Of a DNA stretch of 64,000 bases, positions 17,180 to 26,606 are shown piece by piece. The stretch is taken from NCBI GenBank assembly GCA_965216515.1, contig OZ244173.1:3720001-3784000 (forward strand), read 5' to 3'. A program made the translations under genes and the position numbers. The number at the start of each line of letters is the position of its first letter. Position 1 is the first letter of the stretch. The DNA is from CAXMRP01 sp965216515. Its GTDB lineage: Bacteria > Pseudomonadota > Alphaproteobacteria > Rhizobiales > Afifellaceae. A model generated the notes under the pieces. It did no database searches. It saw only the letters and a program-made list of their open reading frames with translations, and had not been told where the DNA came from.

Positions 17180-18406
17180 ATGGCCGACAGGACGGCGCCG
17201 GGAAGGACGGGATTGCCGGTGGCGGTGGTCATCGCGGCCGGGTGCCTGATTTCGTTTCTGACATTTGGCCCGCGATCGGCGATGGGTTTTTTTCAGTTGC
17301 CGCTGCTTGAAGACAACCAGTGGGATCGTGCGACATTCGGGTTGGCCATGGCGATACAAAACATCATGTGGGGCTTTGGTCAGCCGGTCTTCGGTGCCAT
17401 TGCGGATCGCTACGGAACGGCGCGTGTTCTTGTCGCCAGCGCAATCCTTTATGCGTCCGGACTTGTTGTCATGGCCTGGGCGCCAACGCCGCTATGGCTG
17501 CACATCGGCGGCGGCGCGCTGATCGGGCTGGGTATTGCGGCAGGTTCCTTCGGCATCATTCTTGCGGCATTTGCACGCCGTGTGTCGGCGCAGCGCCGGC
17601 CGATTGTGTTCGGCCTCGGCACGGCCGCCGGTTCTGCCGGCATGTTTGCGTTCGCGCCGTTGTCCCAGGCGATGATCGCATCGTTGGGCTGGGCCGATAC
17701 ACTAGTCGCCTTTGCCCTGCTCATGGGCCTGATTCCGGTCGCCGCCTCGCTTCTGCGCGGCAAACAGGACAGCACCATCGGTGGCGGCGGCGAACTCCGC
17801 AAGAGCGTGGGTGAAGCGCTTTCCGAAGCTTTGGCCCACAAGAGTTATGTGCTCCTCGTCAGCGGTTTTTTCGTTTGCGGGTTTCAGGTTGCATTTATCA
17901 CCGCCCACTTTCCCGCATACATCTCCGATCTCGGACTTGAACAACGCTGGGCCGTGGTTGCGATCATGGCGATCGGCTTTTTCAATATCATCGGCTGCCT
18001 GGCCTCCGGTGTCATCGGACAGCGATACTCCAAGCCGATATTCCTTGCTTTGCTCTATCTCGGCAGATCCGGACTTGTGACCTGGTTTTTGCTGACACCG
18101 GCGACACCCTTCACCGTGGTCATTTTCTCGGTTGTCATGGGGCTCATGTGGCTGTCGACGGTGGCGCCCACCAATGCGCTGGTTGCCGTCATGTTCGGGA
18201 CCCGCGATTTGGGTATGCTGGGTGGCGTCGTGTTCCTCTCCCACCAGATCGGCTCGTTCATCGGCGTTTGGCTTGGCGGGTATCTCTATGACTTGTTCGG
18301 CACTTATGATCCGGTCTGGTGGTTGGGTGTTGGGCTGGGGATTTTTGCCGCCCTTGTCCATTGGCCGATCGTGGAACGGCCCGCACCGGGCACCGCACAT
18401 GCCTGA
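17180..18406 (+). CDS. MFS transporter
   Basis: A 408-residue major facilitator with twelve predicted spans. The ATG at 17180 is chosen because AGAGGAA stands at 17164-17170. Visible features: first span VAVVIAAGCLISFLTFG, loop motif GAIADRYGTARVLVASA after span 2 (the MFS motif A region), a charged central loop near residues 195-225, and second-half spans from SYVLLVSGFFVCGFQVAFITAHFP on. The pattern is that of OFA/oxalate-formate-like or monocarboxylate MFS carriers. The substrate is not determined by the sequence. It is divergent from nadA, but the NadQ dyad is far closer to nadA. Confidence 0.8.
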   Translation: MADRTAPGRTGLPVAVVIAAGCLISFLTFGPRSAMGFFQLPLLEDNQWDRATFGLAMAIQNIMWGFGQPVFGAIADRYGTARVLVASAILYASGLVVMAWAPTPLWLHIGGGALIGLGIAAGSFGIILAAFARRVSAQRRPIVFGLGTAAGSAGMFAFAPLSQAMIASLGWADTLVAFALLMGLIPVAASLLRGKQDSTIGGGGELRKSVGEALSEALAHKSYVLLVSGFFVCGFQVAFITAHFPAYISDLGLEQRWAVVAIMAIGFFNIIGCLASGVIGQRYSKPIFLALLYLGRSGLVTWFLLTPATPFTVVIFSVVMGLMWLSTVAPTNALVAVMFGTRDLGMLGGVVFLSHQIGSFIGVWLGGYLYDLFGTYDPVWWLGVGLGIFAALVHWPIVERPAPGTAHA

Positions 18407-18494
18407 GTGAGGGCAGGCAATCGGCAATTGCCGGCTTGCAATTCGCTTGCGCGGGGGCCAAGGAGTTTGCAGGTCAACGCAGGAGGACGGACGA

Positions 18495-19496
18495 TTGTCT
18501 GGCCAGTCCGAAACCTTTTCCGCGCTTCTCATTACGCGCGATGAAGACAAACACCAATCGGTCGACAGGGTCGAGTTGACCGCAGATGACCTGATGGAGG
18601 GTGACACGCTGGTTCGTGTCAGCCACTCGACCGTCAACTACAAGGATGGCCTTGCGATTACCGGGCGATCTCCGGTGGTCCGCCATTGGCCGATGATCCC
18701 CGGAATCGACCTCGCCGGTGAAATCGTCGAGACGACCCATGCCGATTTTGCCGCCGGCGACAGTGTCATCCTCAATGGCTGGGGCCTTGGCGAGGTCCAC
18801 TACGGCGCCTATGCCGGCCTGGCGCGCGTCAGGGGGGATTGGCTGATCCGGCGTCCCGATGCCCTCTCGCCGGCACAATGCATGTCGATTGGTACCGCCG
18901 GTTACACCGCAATGTTGTGCCTTCTGGCATTGGAACGAAACGGCGTCACGCCCGAGCGTGGTCCCGTCGTCGTCACCGGCGCTGCCGGTGGCGTGGGTTC
19001 GGTTGCAATCGCGATCCTGGCGGCCAACGGATACCATGTCATCGCGTCGACCGGCCGTACGTCCGAGGGCGATTATCTGAAAGAACTCGGCGCGGCGGAA
19101 ATCATCGACCGGAGCGAGTTGTCCGAACCGGCAAAACCGCTTGGCAGGGAACGCTGGGCCGGCGCTGTCGATGCTGTGGGCTCGCATACCCTTGCCAATG
19201 TTCTTTCCATGACCAAGCGCGAAGGCACGGTAACGGCGTGCGGCCTGGCCGGCGGCATGGATCTGCCGGCGTCGGTTGCGCCCTTCATCCTGCGCGGTGT
19301 GACGCTGGCGGGGATCGATTCCGTCATGGCGCCGAAAGCGCGCCGTGAAGAGGCGTGGGCGCGCCTTGCGACCGACCTCGATCGCGGCAAGCTTGCTGCG
19401 ATGACCACGACAATCGGTTTTGACGAAATCGAGGACGCCGCCGGATCGATCGTTGAGGGAAAGGTGCGCGGCCGGATCGTCGTGGCGATCGGCTAG
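18495..19496 (+). CDS. acuI: AcuI/YhdH-type acryloyl-CoA reductase (MDR family)
   Basis: A 333-residue NADPH-dependent quinone-oxidoreductase-like MDR enzyme; characterised relatives reduce acryloyl-CoA to propionyl-CoA, detoxifying acrylate from DMSP or 3-hydroxypropionate. The start is taken as TTG at 18495 because AGGAGG stands at 18481-18486, 8 bases upstream; no ATG or GTG fits as well. Family signatures: STVNYKDGLAITGRSPV, PGIDLAGEIV, GWGLGEVHYGAYA, GTAGYTAMLC and the nucleotide loop VTGAAGGVGSVAIAILAANG. No zinc-binding cysteine set is visible, as expected. It follows the MFS gene by 88 bases. The substrate assignment is by family only. Confidence 0.85.
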   Translation: MSGQSETFSALLITRDEDKHQSVDRVELTADDLMEGDTLVRVSHSTVNYKDGLAITGRSPVVRHWPMIPGIDLAGEIVETTHADFAAGDSVILNGWGLGEVHYGAYAGLARVRGDWLIRRPDALSPAQCMSIGTAGYTAMLCLLALERNGVTPERGPVVVTGAAGGVGSVAIAILAANGYHVIASTGRTSEGDYLKELGAAEIIDRSELSEPAKPLGRERWAGAVDAVGSHTLANVLSMTKREGTVTACGLAGGMDLPASVAPFILRGVTLAGIDSVMAPKARREEAWARLATDLDRGKLAAMTTTIGFDEIEDAAGSIVEGKVRGRIVVAIG

Positions 19497-19517
19497 TCCG
19501 TTTTTTCATCCGCCCCG

Positions 19518-22322
19518 TCATTTGGCGGCCTCGCCGGCCTGTGCCGGGCCGTCGCCGGCGGGCGCTTCCGGCACATCCGGCCCGCCGCCCCCGGTCCCGG
19601 TCGTCAGGAAGCGCTGGTAGAACCAGCCGATCAGCAGCAGCGACAGGCCGAGACCCAGGAACGACAGCGCCCGCAGCAATCCTGTCAGCACCGCCATGTC
19701 GAACGCGAACACCTTGACGATGGTCACCAACAGGATCACGCCGGACGCCGCCCTGATCTGAAGCGAGCCGGAGACCGCGCCGGCGGCCAACAGCGCGATG
19801 CCGAGGCCGAGCCACACGATGGAATAGGTCCACGATTCCAGGTCGCCGGTATCGTGCGCAACGAGCTGCATCGCCGGGCCGTGATAGGAAAAGCGGACCA
19901 GCAGCGTGACCGTCGCGAAAACGAGCAGCAGCGACAGGACGGCGTAGAGCCGTGTCAGCCATGGCGGCCATCGCTCCGCCTGCGTCCACGAGACGAGCGC
20001 CACGAGCCCGGCCGTGACCGGATAGCCCAGAACCAGCTTCGACGCCGGCCATCCGCCAATGATCGCGTCATGTTGGAGCAACGGATTGGCAAACACGATA
20101 TGACCGGCGGCGATGGTGAGGACCGGCGCCAGCGCCGCAATCCGCGCCGCCCGCTCGTAGACAATACCGCCCGTGCGCACCGCGACACGGCCCAGCAACC
20201 AGGCGATCGCCAGCGCCGCGAAGGAATAAAGGGTGAACTCCAACAGGCGCGGCGCCCCGGTGAGCCAGGACAGGCCGGTATCGACCGCCGGCGCATGGAC
20301 AAGGTGGCGGATTTCCAGCGCGACGAACAGCGCGGCGATGACCAGTCCTGCGATCTGCGGCACCGCGGCCCAGATGTCGGAGGATTTGCGCCGCATCGCC
20401 TCGCCGCCGGCCAGCAGCACCGCGGCGGGTAGCGCAAGGGTGAGGATCAACCCGTTGAAAATCCGCGGCGGCCCGAGCGTTTCCAGCACGGAGCCCAGAT
20501 TGTCCGCAAGCGCCAGGGATGCCGCAAAGGCGGTCACAGCCGCCAGCGGCCGCAGCACAAAGACCGGCCGGTGGACCGCGATCCAGGCGATCCCGGCCGC
20601 GCTGAGCGCCAGAGCCGGCGCGATCCAGTTCCGTTCAAGTCCGACCATGCACGCAAAGGCCAGGCACGACACCGAGCCGGCCGCCATCAGCGCCGGCGCC
20701 GGCGCGTCGGACCGGTCCGGTTGTCGGCCAAGCAGCCTTTGGGTCGCCGCCGCCAGCACGAATGCGAGGATCAGCCCGGCGAGGCCGAAGGCCGGTCGCG
20801 TCTCATAGGGCGCGGTTTTGAAATAGGCGGCGATCAGGACGGCGACGGCGGCGCCGGCCGAGCAACCGGCGAAAAAGCCGGCCGCCCGCGGTGCGCCCGC
20901 CGCCGCCCGGTCGGCGCTGAGGAAGCCCCCGAGCACCGGAACCAGCGCGATTGCCGCTGCCTGGAACAGCAGCCGCCGCGCCATCAGTGGTTCCACAGGC
21001 GCCCATTCCGCCCGAAACCGCATGGTTTGCGGATCGAAGAATGCCGGCAGGTCGAGCACGATGACGGCAAGTGTCGTCAACGCCGCCGCCAGCAGAGCGG
21101 CCGGCGCCAGCGACGACCAGCGCGCCGCCGCCGCCCCGTAGCCGGCGGAAAGGACGATGGCGGTCATGAGCGACGGCAGCCCCGGTTCGCTCGCCAGGTA
21201 GAACGTCGCCGACACCGCGGTGCCCGCCAGCGCGACGAGCGCCAGTTCGTTCGGCTTCTGGTCGAACGCGCCATTGTCGGCGGGGTCGATTCCCTCCGCC
21301 AGAAAGCCGGTGAAGAGCACGCTCAGGCCGGCCAGCGCCAGGATCGGCGCCAGTGTCTCCTGGCCGGTGGTGATGACGAAGAAGCACCAGAACAGGCTGC
21401 CCCCAACGGCGATCACCGCCAGCCATTTCCAGTCGCGGATGCGGGCCAGGCCGAGCGCCGTGGCCGCGACGAAGAGCGTGTGGACGGCCAGGGGCATCGG
21501 CGCCGGTTCGCCGGTGCTGACCAGTACGGGTGTGAGAAAACTGCCGGCGATGCCGAGCGCGGCGAGCGCCGGCCCGTGAACGGCGGACAGAAACATCGTC
21601 CCCGTGCCCGCCAGCGTCAGAAGGACGAATGCCGCCGCCGCCGGAAGGAACCCGTAGAGCGCATAGGCGGAATAGATCGTGGCGAACGCGGCGACGCCGC
21701 CGGTGCCGGTCAGGATGGAGGGGATATCGGCGTCGGGGACCACCGGCAGGGCAAACCGGCGCCCGCGCCGGCGCAGCAATTCCCCGCTTGCGAAGAGCCC
21801 GATCGCCAACAGGCCGCCCAGTGCAATCCGCATCGCCGGCCCGATCAATCCCTGCTCGATCGTGTAGCGGACGAGGAAGATCGCGCCGAGCGCAATGGCG
21901 AGCCCGCCGAGCAGGACGGCCAGGCGGCTGCCGATCTGCTCCTCGATCCGCCGGCCGCGCCCCTCCGGCCGAACAGCCTCCGTCACCGAAGGTGCGGGAG
22001 CCGGCTGCTCCGGTTCAACGGAAGGTTCCGGCGGTTCTTCGGCGGCTTCCGGGGCCGCCGGCGCCTCCGCGCCCGGTTCGGCGGTCCCTTCCGCTACGGC
22101 CTCGGGTGTGGATTCGGGCAAGGTTTCGGGCGCGGTCGGTGAAACGGTGTCCGGACCGAACCGCGCGTCCAGTCGCGATAACTGGTGCGAAAGGCCGGAA
22201 ACCTCTCCGGACAGTTTGTCGATACGCCGGGCCATGTCCCTGGTTCTGGCAAACGCGACGATCGGCAGCACGATGGCGACAATCAGCAGCACGGCAATGG
22301 CGATCGCCAGGAGAACGTACAT
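19518..22322 (-). CDS. Giant DUF2339 polytopic membrane protein
   Basis: A 934-residue membrane protein. Residues 1-25 form one span, followed by a short coiled-coil-like stretch (DMARRIDKLSGEVSGLSHQL) and a Pro/Glu/Ala-rich linker to about residue 115. From about 130 to 915 it is almost continuous hydrophobic helices, well over twenty spans, in the style of DUF2339 proteins (ERIEEQIGSRLAVLLGGLAIALGAIFLVRY-type entry and many short Gly/Ala-rich helices). Function is unknown in the family. It converges with the acuI-like gene and lies 151 bases downstream of fabI on the same strand. Confidence 0.8.
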   Translation of the reverse strand: MYVLLAIAIAVLLIVAIVLPIVAFARTRDMARRIDKLSGEVSGLSHQLSRLDARFGPDTVSPTAPETLPESTPEAVAEGTAEPGAEAPAAPEAAEEPPEPSVEPEQPAPAPSVTEAVRPEGRGRRIEEQIGSRLAVLLGGLAIALGAIFLVRYTIEQGLIGPAMRIALGGLLAIGLFASGELLRRRGRRFALPVVPDADIPSILTGTGGVAAFATIYSAYALYGFLPAAAAFVLLTLAGTGTMFLSAVHGPALAALGIAGSFLTPVLVSTGEPAPMPLAVHTLFVAATALGLARIRDWKWLAVIAVGGSLFWCFFVITTGQETLAPILALAGLSVLFTGFLAEGIDPADNGAFDQKPNELALVALAGTAVSATFYLASEPGLPSLMTAIVLSAGYGAAAARWSSLAPAALLAAALTTLAVIVLDLPAFFDPQTMRFRAEWAPVEPLMARRLLFQAAAIALVPVLGGFLSADRAAAGAPRAAGFFAGCSAGAAVAVLIAAYFKTAPYETRPAFGLAGLILAFVLAAATQRLLGRQPDRSDAPAPALMAAGSVSCLAFACMVGLERNWIAPALALSAAGIAWIAVHRPVFVLRPLAAVTAFAASLALADNLGSVLETLGPPRIFNGLILTLALPAAVLLAGGEAMRRKSSDIWAAVPQIAGLVIAALFVALEIRHLVHAPAVDTGLSWLTGAPRLLEFTLYSFAALAIAWLLGRVAVRTGGIVYERAARIAALAPVLTIAAGHIVFANPLLQHDAIIGGWPASKLVLGYPVTAGLVALVSWTQAERWPPWLTRLYAVLSLLLVFATVTLLVRFSYHGPAMQLVAHDTGDLESWTYSIVWLGLGIALLAAGAVSGSLQIRAASGVILLVTIVKVFAFDMAVLTGLLRALSFLGLGLSLLLIGWFYQRFLTTGTGGGGPDVPEAPAGDGPAQAGEAAK

Positions 22323-22473
22323 CGCTTCCGGTTCCCAGTGGTTACAGCCCGCCGCACGCCCTGCTGCCGGCAGGCCACCGGCGAAGGGTGCCGGATTCGG
22401 CGGGTCCTGTCACGCGCGCCCGCACCGCGGCACATGCCGGAAATGTACTCGCGCGTCGCCCTGGACCGCTTCT

Positions 22474-23292
22474 TCAGTCCGAGCCCTTGGTGATGTCCGG
22501 CGCATCGACCGCCTTCATGCCGACCACATGATAGCCGGAATCCACATGATGAACCTCACCGGTCACACCGCCCGCCATGTCTGACAGAAGATAGGTCGCC
22601 GACTGGCCGACATCGTCGATGGTGACGGTCCGCCGCATCGGTGCGTTGTATTCGTTCCATTTCAGGATATAGCGGAAGTCGCCGATACCGGAAGCGGCGA
22701 GCGTCTTGATGGGCCCGGCGGAGATGGCATTGACCCGGATACCGGATTTGCCCAGATCCGCCGCCAGGTAACGCACGGATGTCTCCAGCGCTGCCTTTGC
22801 GACACCCATGACGTTATAGTGGGGCATCACCTTTTCCGCGCCGTAATAGGTCAGCGTCAGGATCGATCCACCGCCGCTCATCAGGGGTTCGGCGCGCTGT
22901 GTGATCGCGGTCAACGAGTAGCAGGAGATCGCCATGGTGCGGGTGAAATTGGCCTCCGTCGTGTCCACATAGCGTCCCGCCAGCTCATCCTTGTCGGAAA
23001 AGGCGATGGCGTGAACCAGGAAATCCAGTCTGCCCCACTCCTTGCGGATGGTTTCGAACACGGCATCGATTGTGGCGCCCTCGCTCACATCGCAGTGGCC
23101 GGCGACCAGCGCATCCAGTTCCTGGGCGAGCGGTTCGACCCGGCGCCGCAATGCATCGCCCTGATAGGTGAGGGCCAGTTCCGCCCCGGCATTGCGGGCC
23201 GCCCTTGCGATACCCCAGGCGATCGACCGGTTGTTGGCGATACCCATCACCAGACCGCGTTTTCCTGCCAACAATCGTGCGCCGTCGCTCAT
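22474..23292 (-). CDS. fabI: Enoyl-[acyl-carrier-protein] reductase
   Basis: A 272-residue NADH-dependent SDR that reduces trans-2-enoyl-ACP in fatty-acid elongation. The start MSDGARLLAGKRG at 23292 is right for the family; the frame is open much further upstream but that part is antisense to the neighbouring oxidase gene. Signatures: LVMGIANNRSIAWGIA (nucleotide loop of FabI type), LVHAIAFS, and the catalytic Tyr-x6-Lys as Y159-N-V-M-G-V-A-K166, with Y149/Y150 at the position of the second conserved tyrosine. Divergent from the FAD-linked dehydrogenase at 23449. Confidence 0.95.
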   Translation of the reverse strand: MSDGARLLAGKRGLVMGIANNRSIAWGIARAARNAGAELALTYQGDALRRRVEPLAQELDALVAGHCDVSEGATIDAVFETIRKEWGRLDFLVHAIAFSDKDELAGRYVDTTEANFTRTMAISCYSLTAITQRAEPLMSGGGSILTLTYYGAEKVMPHYNVMGVAKAALETSVRYLAADLGKSGIRVNAISAGPIKTLAASGIGDFRYILKWNEYNAPMRRTVTIDDVGQSATYLLSDMAGGVTGEVHHVDSGYHVVGMKAVDAPDITKGSD

Positions 23293-23448
23293 GTCCGGCT
23301 TTCCCCCTTTGCGAACCCTGCATCTTGCCCGATCCGTACGTATACGATCGTTTGTGGCATGGGTTGCGATCCCCATCAAGCGGCCTCGACGTCTGCCCGG
23401 TGCATGCAATAAAATCGCCGCCAGCCGCGCGGCACAGGACTTCGGTAG

Positions 23449-24873
23449 ATGGACGGAACTCACGCCACTGATACGCTGACGTCGGCCCTGGCCGAAATTG
23501 TCGGCCCGCAAAATGTATTGACCGACAGCGAAGACATCGCGCCTTATCTCGTCGAGTGGCGCAACCTCTATCACGGCACCACCCCGGCCGTTGTTCGTCC
23601 GGGAAACACCGAAGAAGTCTCCCAGATCATGAAATGGGCGACCCGATGCCGTCAGCCCGTTGTGCCCCAAGGCGGAAACACCGGCCTGGTTGGCGGCCAG
23701 GTTCCCGACGAAAGCGGAAACGAGGTCATACTGTCGCTCACGCGCCTCGACAAAATTCGCCAAGTCGATGCACAGGGCGCGACGGTTCATGTCGAAGCCG
23801 GTGCCATATTGCAGGACATTCAGTCCGCTGCCGCCGAAGCCGGGATGTTGTTTCCGCTGACGCTGGGTTCGCAGGGCACCTGCCGGATCGGCGGCAACAT
23901 TTCCACCAATGCCGGCGGCGTCGGTGTTCTGGCCTACGGAAACACCCGCGACCTGGTGCTCGGCCTGGAGGTTGTGCTCCCCACCGGCGAAATCTGGGAT
24001 GGCCTGTCGCGGCTCCGCAAGGACAACACCGGTTACGACCTGAAGAACCTGTTCATCGGCGGCGAGGGGACTTTGGGCATCATCACCGCCGCCATCCTGA
24101 AGCTCTTCCCCGCACCGATGGGGCGGGCGGTGGCAATCGCCGGGATTGCTGATCCCGATGCGGCGTTGACACTGCTTGCCAAAACGCGCCACGCAGCCGG
24201 TCCGGGCCTGACCGGTTTCGAAATCATACCGCGCATCGGGCTGGAATTCGTCATTCGCCATATCCCGGGGAATCGGGATCCCATGGTAAACGCCCATCCA
24301 TGGTATGCGGTGGTCGAAATCGCATCGTTTCGCTCGGAGGAAGATGCCGGAGCCATGATGGAGGCGGCGCTCGCAGATGCGCTGGATACCGGCTTGGTGG
24401 ACGATGCGGTAATCGCCGCTTCACTGGCGCAGGCCGAAGCGATCTGGAAACTGCGCCATGGCTTATCCGAAGCGCAACGGCCGGAAGGCGGTTCGATCAA
24501 GCACGATATCTCCGTTCCGGTCGCAAGGGTTCCCGAATTCATCCGCCGCGCCAGCGAGACGGTGACTGGATTGATACCCGGTTGCCGGCCGGTGCCGTTC
24601 GGCCATGTCGGTGACGGAAACATTCACTTCAATGTTTCCCAGCCGTCCGATATGGACAAGGAGGATTTTCTGGCCCGCTGGCGCGACCTGAACGCCGCCG
24701 TCCATGCTATCGTTCTGGAAATGCACGGATCCATCTCCGCCGAACACGGTATCGGCCGATTGAAGCGGGATATCCTGAAATCAATGAAATCCGAAATCGA
24801 AATGGACCTCATGCGGCGTATCAAGAAGAGCTTCGATCCGGCCGGTATCCTCAGCCCGGGCAGGGTATTGTGA
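23449..24873 (+). CDS. FAD-linked D-2-hydroxyacid dehydrogenase (GlcD/D2HGDH type)
   Basis: A 474-residue VAO/PCMH-family flavoprotein. The N-terminal FAD_binding_4 domain contains VVPQGGNTGLVGGQVPDESG and LGSQGTCRIGGNISTNAGG; the C-terminal FAD-oxidase_C domain contains the metal-ligand region PFGHVGDGNIHFNV and SAEHGIGRLKRDIL. Closest recognised relatives oxidise D-2-hydroxyglutarate or D-lactate, passing electrons to ETF or a cytochrome. D-2-hydroxyglutarate is the likelier substrate, since such enzymes recycle it in serine synthesis, but the sequence alone does not decide. The stop overlaps the next start in GTGA. Confidence 0.85.
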   Translation: MDGTHATDTLTSALAEIVGPQNVLTDSEDIAPYLVEWRNLYHGTTPAVVRPGNTEEVSQIMKWATRCRQPVVPQGGNTGLVGGQVPDESGNEVILSLTRLDKIRQVDAQGATVHVEAGAILQDIQSAAAEAGMLFPLTLGSQGTCRIGGNISTNAGGVGVLAYGNTRDLVLGLEVVLPTGEIWDGLSRLRKDNTGYDLKNLFIGGEGTLGIITAAILKLFPAPMGRAVAIAGIADPDAALTLLAKTRHAAGPGLTGFEIIPRIGLEFVIRHIPGNRDPMVNAHPWYAVVEIASFRSEEDAGAMMEAALADALDTGLVDDAVIAASLAQAEAIWKLRHGLSEAQRPEGGSIKHDISVPVARVPEFIRRASETVTGLIPGCRPVPFGHVGDGNIHFNVSQPSDMDKEDFLARWRDLNAAVHAIVLEMHGSISAEHGIGRLKRDILKSMKSEIEMDLMRRIKKSFDPAGILSPGRVL

Positions 24874-25337
24874 GTGCCCTTGCGTTTCAGGAAAGCACGC
24901 AGGCCGACGATGCCGAAATCGTTGCGCTTTGGCGGGCCTGTGGATTGACGCGGCCCTGGAACGATCCCCATGCCGATTTGGCTTTCGCCAGGACACAGCC
25001 CCATGCCGCTGTCTTGGCCGGGCGGGGACAGGATGGCCGGATCCTGGCCACTGTGATGGTTGGCCACGACGGCCACCGCGGCTGGGTATACTATCTTGCT
25101 GCCGATCCGGAGACCCGCCGGCGCGGCCTCGGCGGCGTCGCCATGGCGGCGGCGGAGACTTGGCTTCGGGAGCGCGGCGTCTGGAAGCTCAATATCATTG
25201 TCCGCAACGACAATGCCGAAGTCCTGGCATTTTATCGCGCCATCGGTTTTGTCGAGGACGATTGCATTGTGCTTTCCCGTCGGCTCGACGGCCGGTCCCC
25301 TCAACAGCCCTATCCCGGCGCTGAGGATTGGTCCTGA
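24870..25337 (+). CDS. GNAT acetyltransferase (YpeA-like)
   Basis: A 155-residue N-acetyltransferase. It starts with GTG at 24870, overlapping the stop of the upstream dehydrogenase by 4 bases (GTGA), so translation is coupled. The acetyl-CoA loop is D-P-E-T-R-R-R-G-L-G (about residues 80-90), followed by helix AMAAAETWL and the last strand NDNAEVLAFYRAIGFVEDD. The start region (ADDAEIVALWRACGLTRPWND) is the YpeA pattern. Substrate unknown. Confidence 0.85.
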   Translation: MSALAFQESTQADDAEIVALWRACGLTRPWNDPHADLAFARTQPHAAVLAGRGQDGRILATVMVGHDGHRGWVYYLAADPETRRRGLGGVAMAAAETWLRERGVWKLNIIVRNDNAEVLAFYRAIGFVEDDCIVLSRRLDGRSPQQPYPGAEDWS

Positions 25338-25350
25338 CGCGCGATTGCGC

Positions 25351-26067
25351 TCAATCGGTTTCGGCGTCGCCATCTGCCAGGGGCGTCCAGATGTCGGGAT
25401 CGTCGTTGCCCGCCCTGTTCACCCGCGTTGAAATCGCGATGGCGCGCAGAAGATTGCCGCCGGCCGGGCGCAGGAGTTCCTGCAGCATGTCCGCCGGCGA
25501 ATCCGTTTCAAGCCAGGTCTCGAAAGTATCCGGCTGGAGCACGACCGGCATGCGGTTGTGGATCGGCCGCAACGTTGAATTTGCGTCGGTCGTGATGATC
25601 GCCGCGGTGTCGATTTCCTCGCCATTCGGGCCCGCCCAGCACTCCCAGAGACCGGCGAAGGCGATTAGCGATCCGTCTTCCGGGCGGATCCAGTAGGGCT
25701 GCTTGGGACCGCTGGCGCGCGCCTGCCACTCGTAGAATCCGGAGGCCGGGATCAGGCAGCGCCGCCGCCGAAAGGCGTTGCGGAATGACGGCTTTTCCGC
25801 CACCCCTTCGGCGCGGGCGTTGATAAGCAGCGGAAAATCTTTCGGATCCTTTACCCACGACGGCAACAGCCCCCACCGTGCCGGCACCAGTTCGCGGATC
25901 GTCGGGCCGTCGATATGTTCGCGGCGCGCGCTGCGGCGCACAATCAGTATCGGTTGGCTGGGGGCGATGTTGTAGCGCGGCGCGGCAAATCGCGGATCGA
26001 CATCGGGCAACTCGAAAAGATCGCGGATCGCTTCCGCTTCCGCCACGATGGAGTAACGTCCGCACAT
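25351..26067 (-). CDS. SRAP (SOS response-associated peptidase) protein
   Basis: A 238-residue YedK/HMCES homologue that cross-links to abasic sites in single-stranded DNA. After removal of Met, Cys2 (MCGRYS) forms a thiazolidine with the abasic deoxyribose. The other active-site residues are present: N83 in LLINARAEG, E113 in ASGFYEW and H170 in IHNRMP. It is divergent from a Nudix hydrolase only 48 bases away, so the pair shares a short promoter region and may serve nucleotide-pool and DNA repair together. Confidence 0.93.
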   Translation of the reverse strand: MCGRYSIVAEAEAIRDLFELPDVDPRFAAPRYNIAPSQPILIVRRSARREHIDGPTIRELVPARWGLLPSWVKDPKDFPLLINARAEGVAEKPSFRNAFRRRRCLIPASGFYEWQARASGPKQPYWIRPEDGSLIAFAGLWECWAGPNGEEIDTAAIITTDANSTLRPIHNRMPVVLQPDTFETWLETDSPADMLQELLRPAGGNLLRAIAISTRVNRAGNDDPDIWTPLADGDAETD

Positions 26068-26115
26068 CGCTGCGATATATCATCGGCGGTCCCGCCGTGC
26101 CACAGTGCCGGCACC

Positions 26116-26520
26116 ATGGCATCACACGGCGTCAGCATCGTGGTTCTCAGGCCTCGGTCCGTCCTGCTTGTCAAGCGGGCGAAGGCGCCTTTCCGGGGAT
26201 ACTGGAGCTTTCCCGGAGGCAGGATTGCGCCCTGTGAGGCCGATGAGGCGGCCGCTCGGCGGGAATTGCGAGAGGAGACCGGGCTGAGCGCGGGCCGGCT
26301 ATCCGTTCTCGGGCAGTTTGCGGTGAGGCCGGATCCCGGAGGAATGATCCTGACCGTGTTCGCCGGCCAGGACCGCGGCGGGAAACCGGTCGCCGGCGAC
26401 GATGCCGCCGAAGCCGTGTTCGTGCCCTTCGAAGAGGTCCTGACATTCCCGCACACCCCCCGCTTGCCGGACTGGATATCGCGTGCGTTGCTGTGGCGGG
26501 GGGGATTGCTCGACCCCTGA
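26116..26520 (+). CDS. Nudix hydrolase
   Basis: A 134-residue pyrophosphohydrolase with a perfect Nudix box G35-x5-E41-x7-R49-E50-L51-x-E53-E54-x-G56-L57. The start MASHGVSIVVL at 26116 puts the box at the normal place. The substrate is not determined: 8-oxo-dGTP (MutT-like), ADP-ribose and NADH are all possible, since the surrounding residues carry no NudC zinc site or SQPWPFPxS motif. Divergent from the SRAP gene. Confidence 0.85.
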   Translation: MASHGVSIVVLRPRSVLLVKRAKAPFRGYWSFPGGRIAPCEADEAAARRELREETGLSAGRLSVLGQFAVRPDPGGMILTVFAGQDRGGKPVAGDDAAEAVFVPFEEVLTFPHTPRLPDWISRALLWRGGLLDP

Positions 26521-26606
26521 TCACGCCGGTTTGAGCCGCTTTGACTGGCAATTGCCACGCACTGCATGTTGGGTGTGTCGAGAACAACCGGCAGAAGGAA
26601 CCGGTC

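Noticed and set aside
18422..18433. Palindrome CGGCAATTGCCG upstream of the acuI-like gene
   Set aside because: A 12-bp palindrome is expected by chance more than ten times in 64 kb; nothing else supports a site.
20571..22142. Long open frame (523 codons) antisense to the DUF2339 gene
   Set aside because: Arg/Gln/Gly-dominated product, the typical shadow of a hydrophobic Ala/Leu-rich gene.
23293..24297. Upstream extension of the fabI frame
   Set aside because: It would add over 330 residues antisense to the FAD-linked dehydrogenase; FabI begins normally at 23292.
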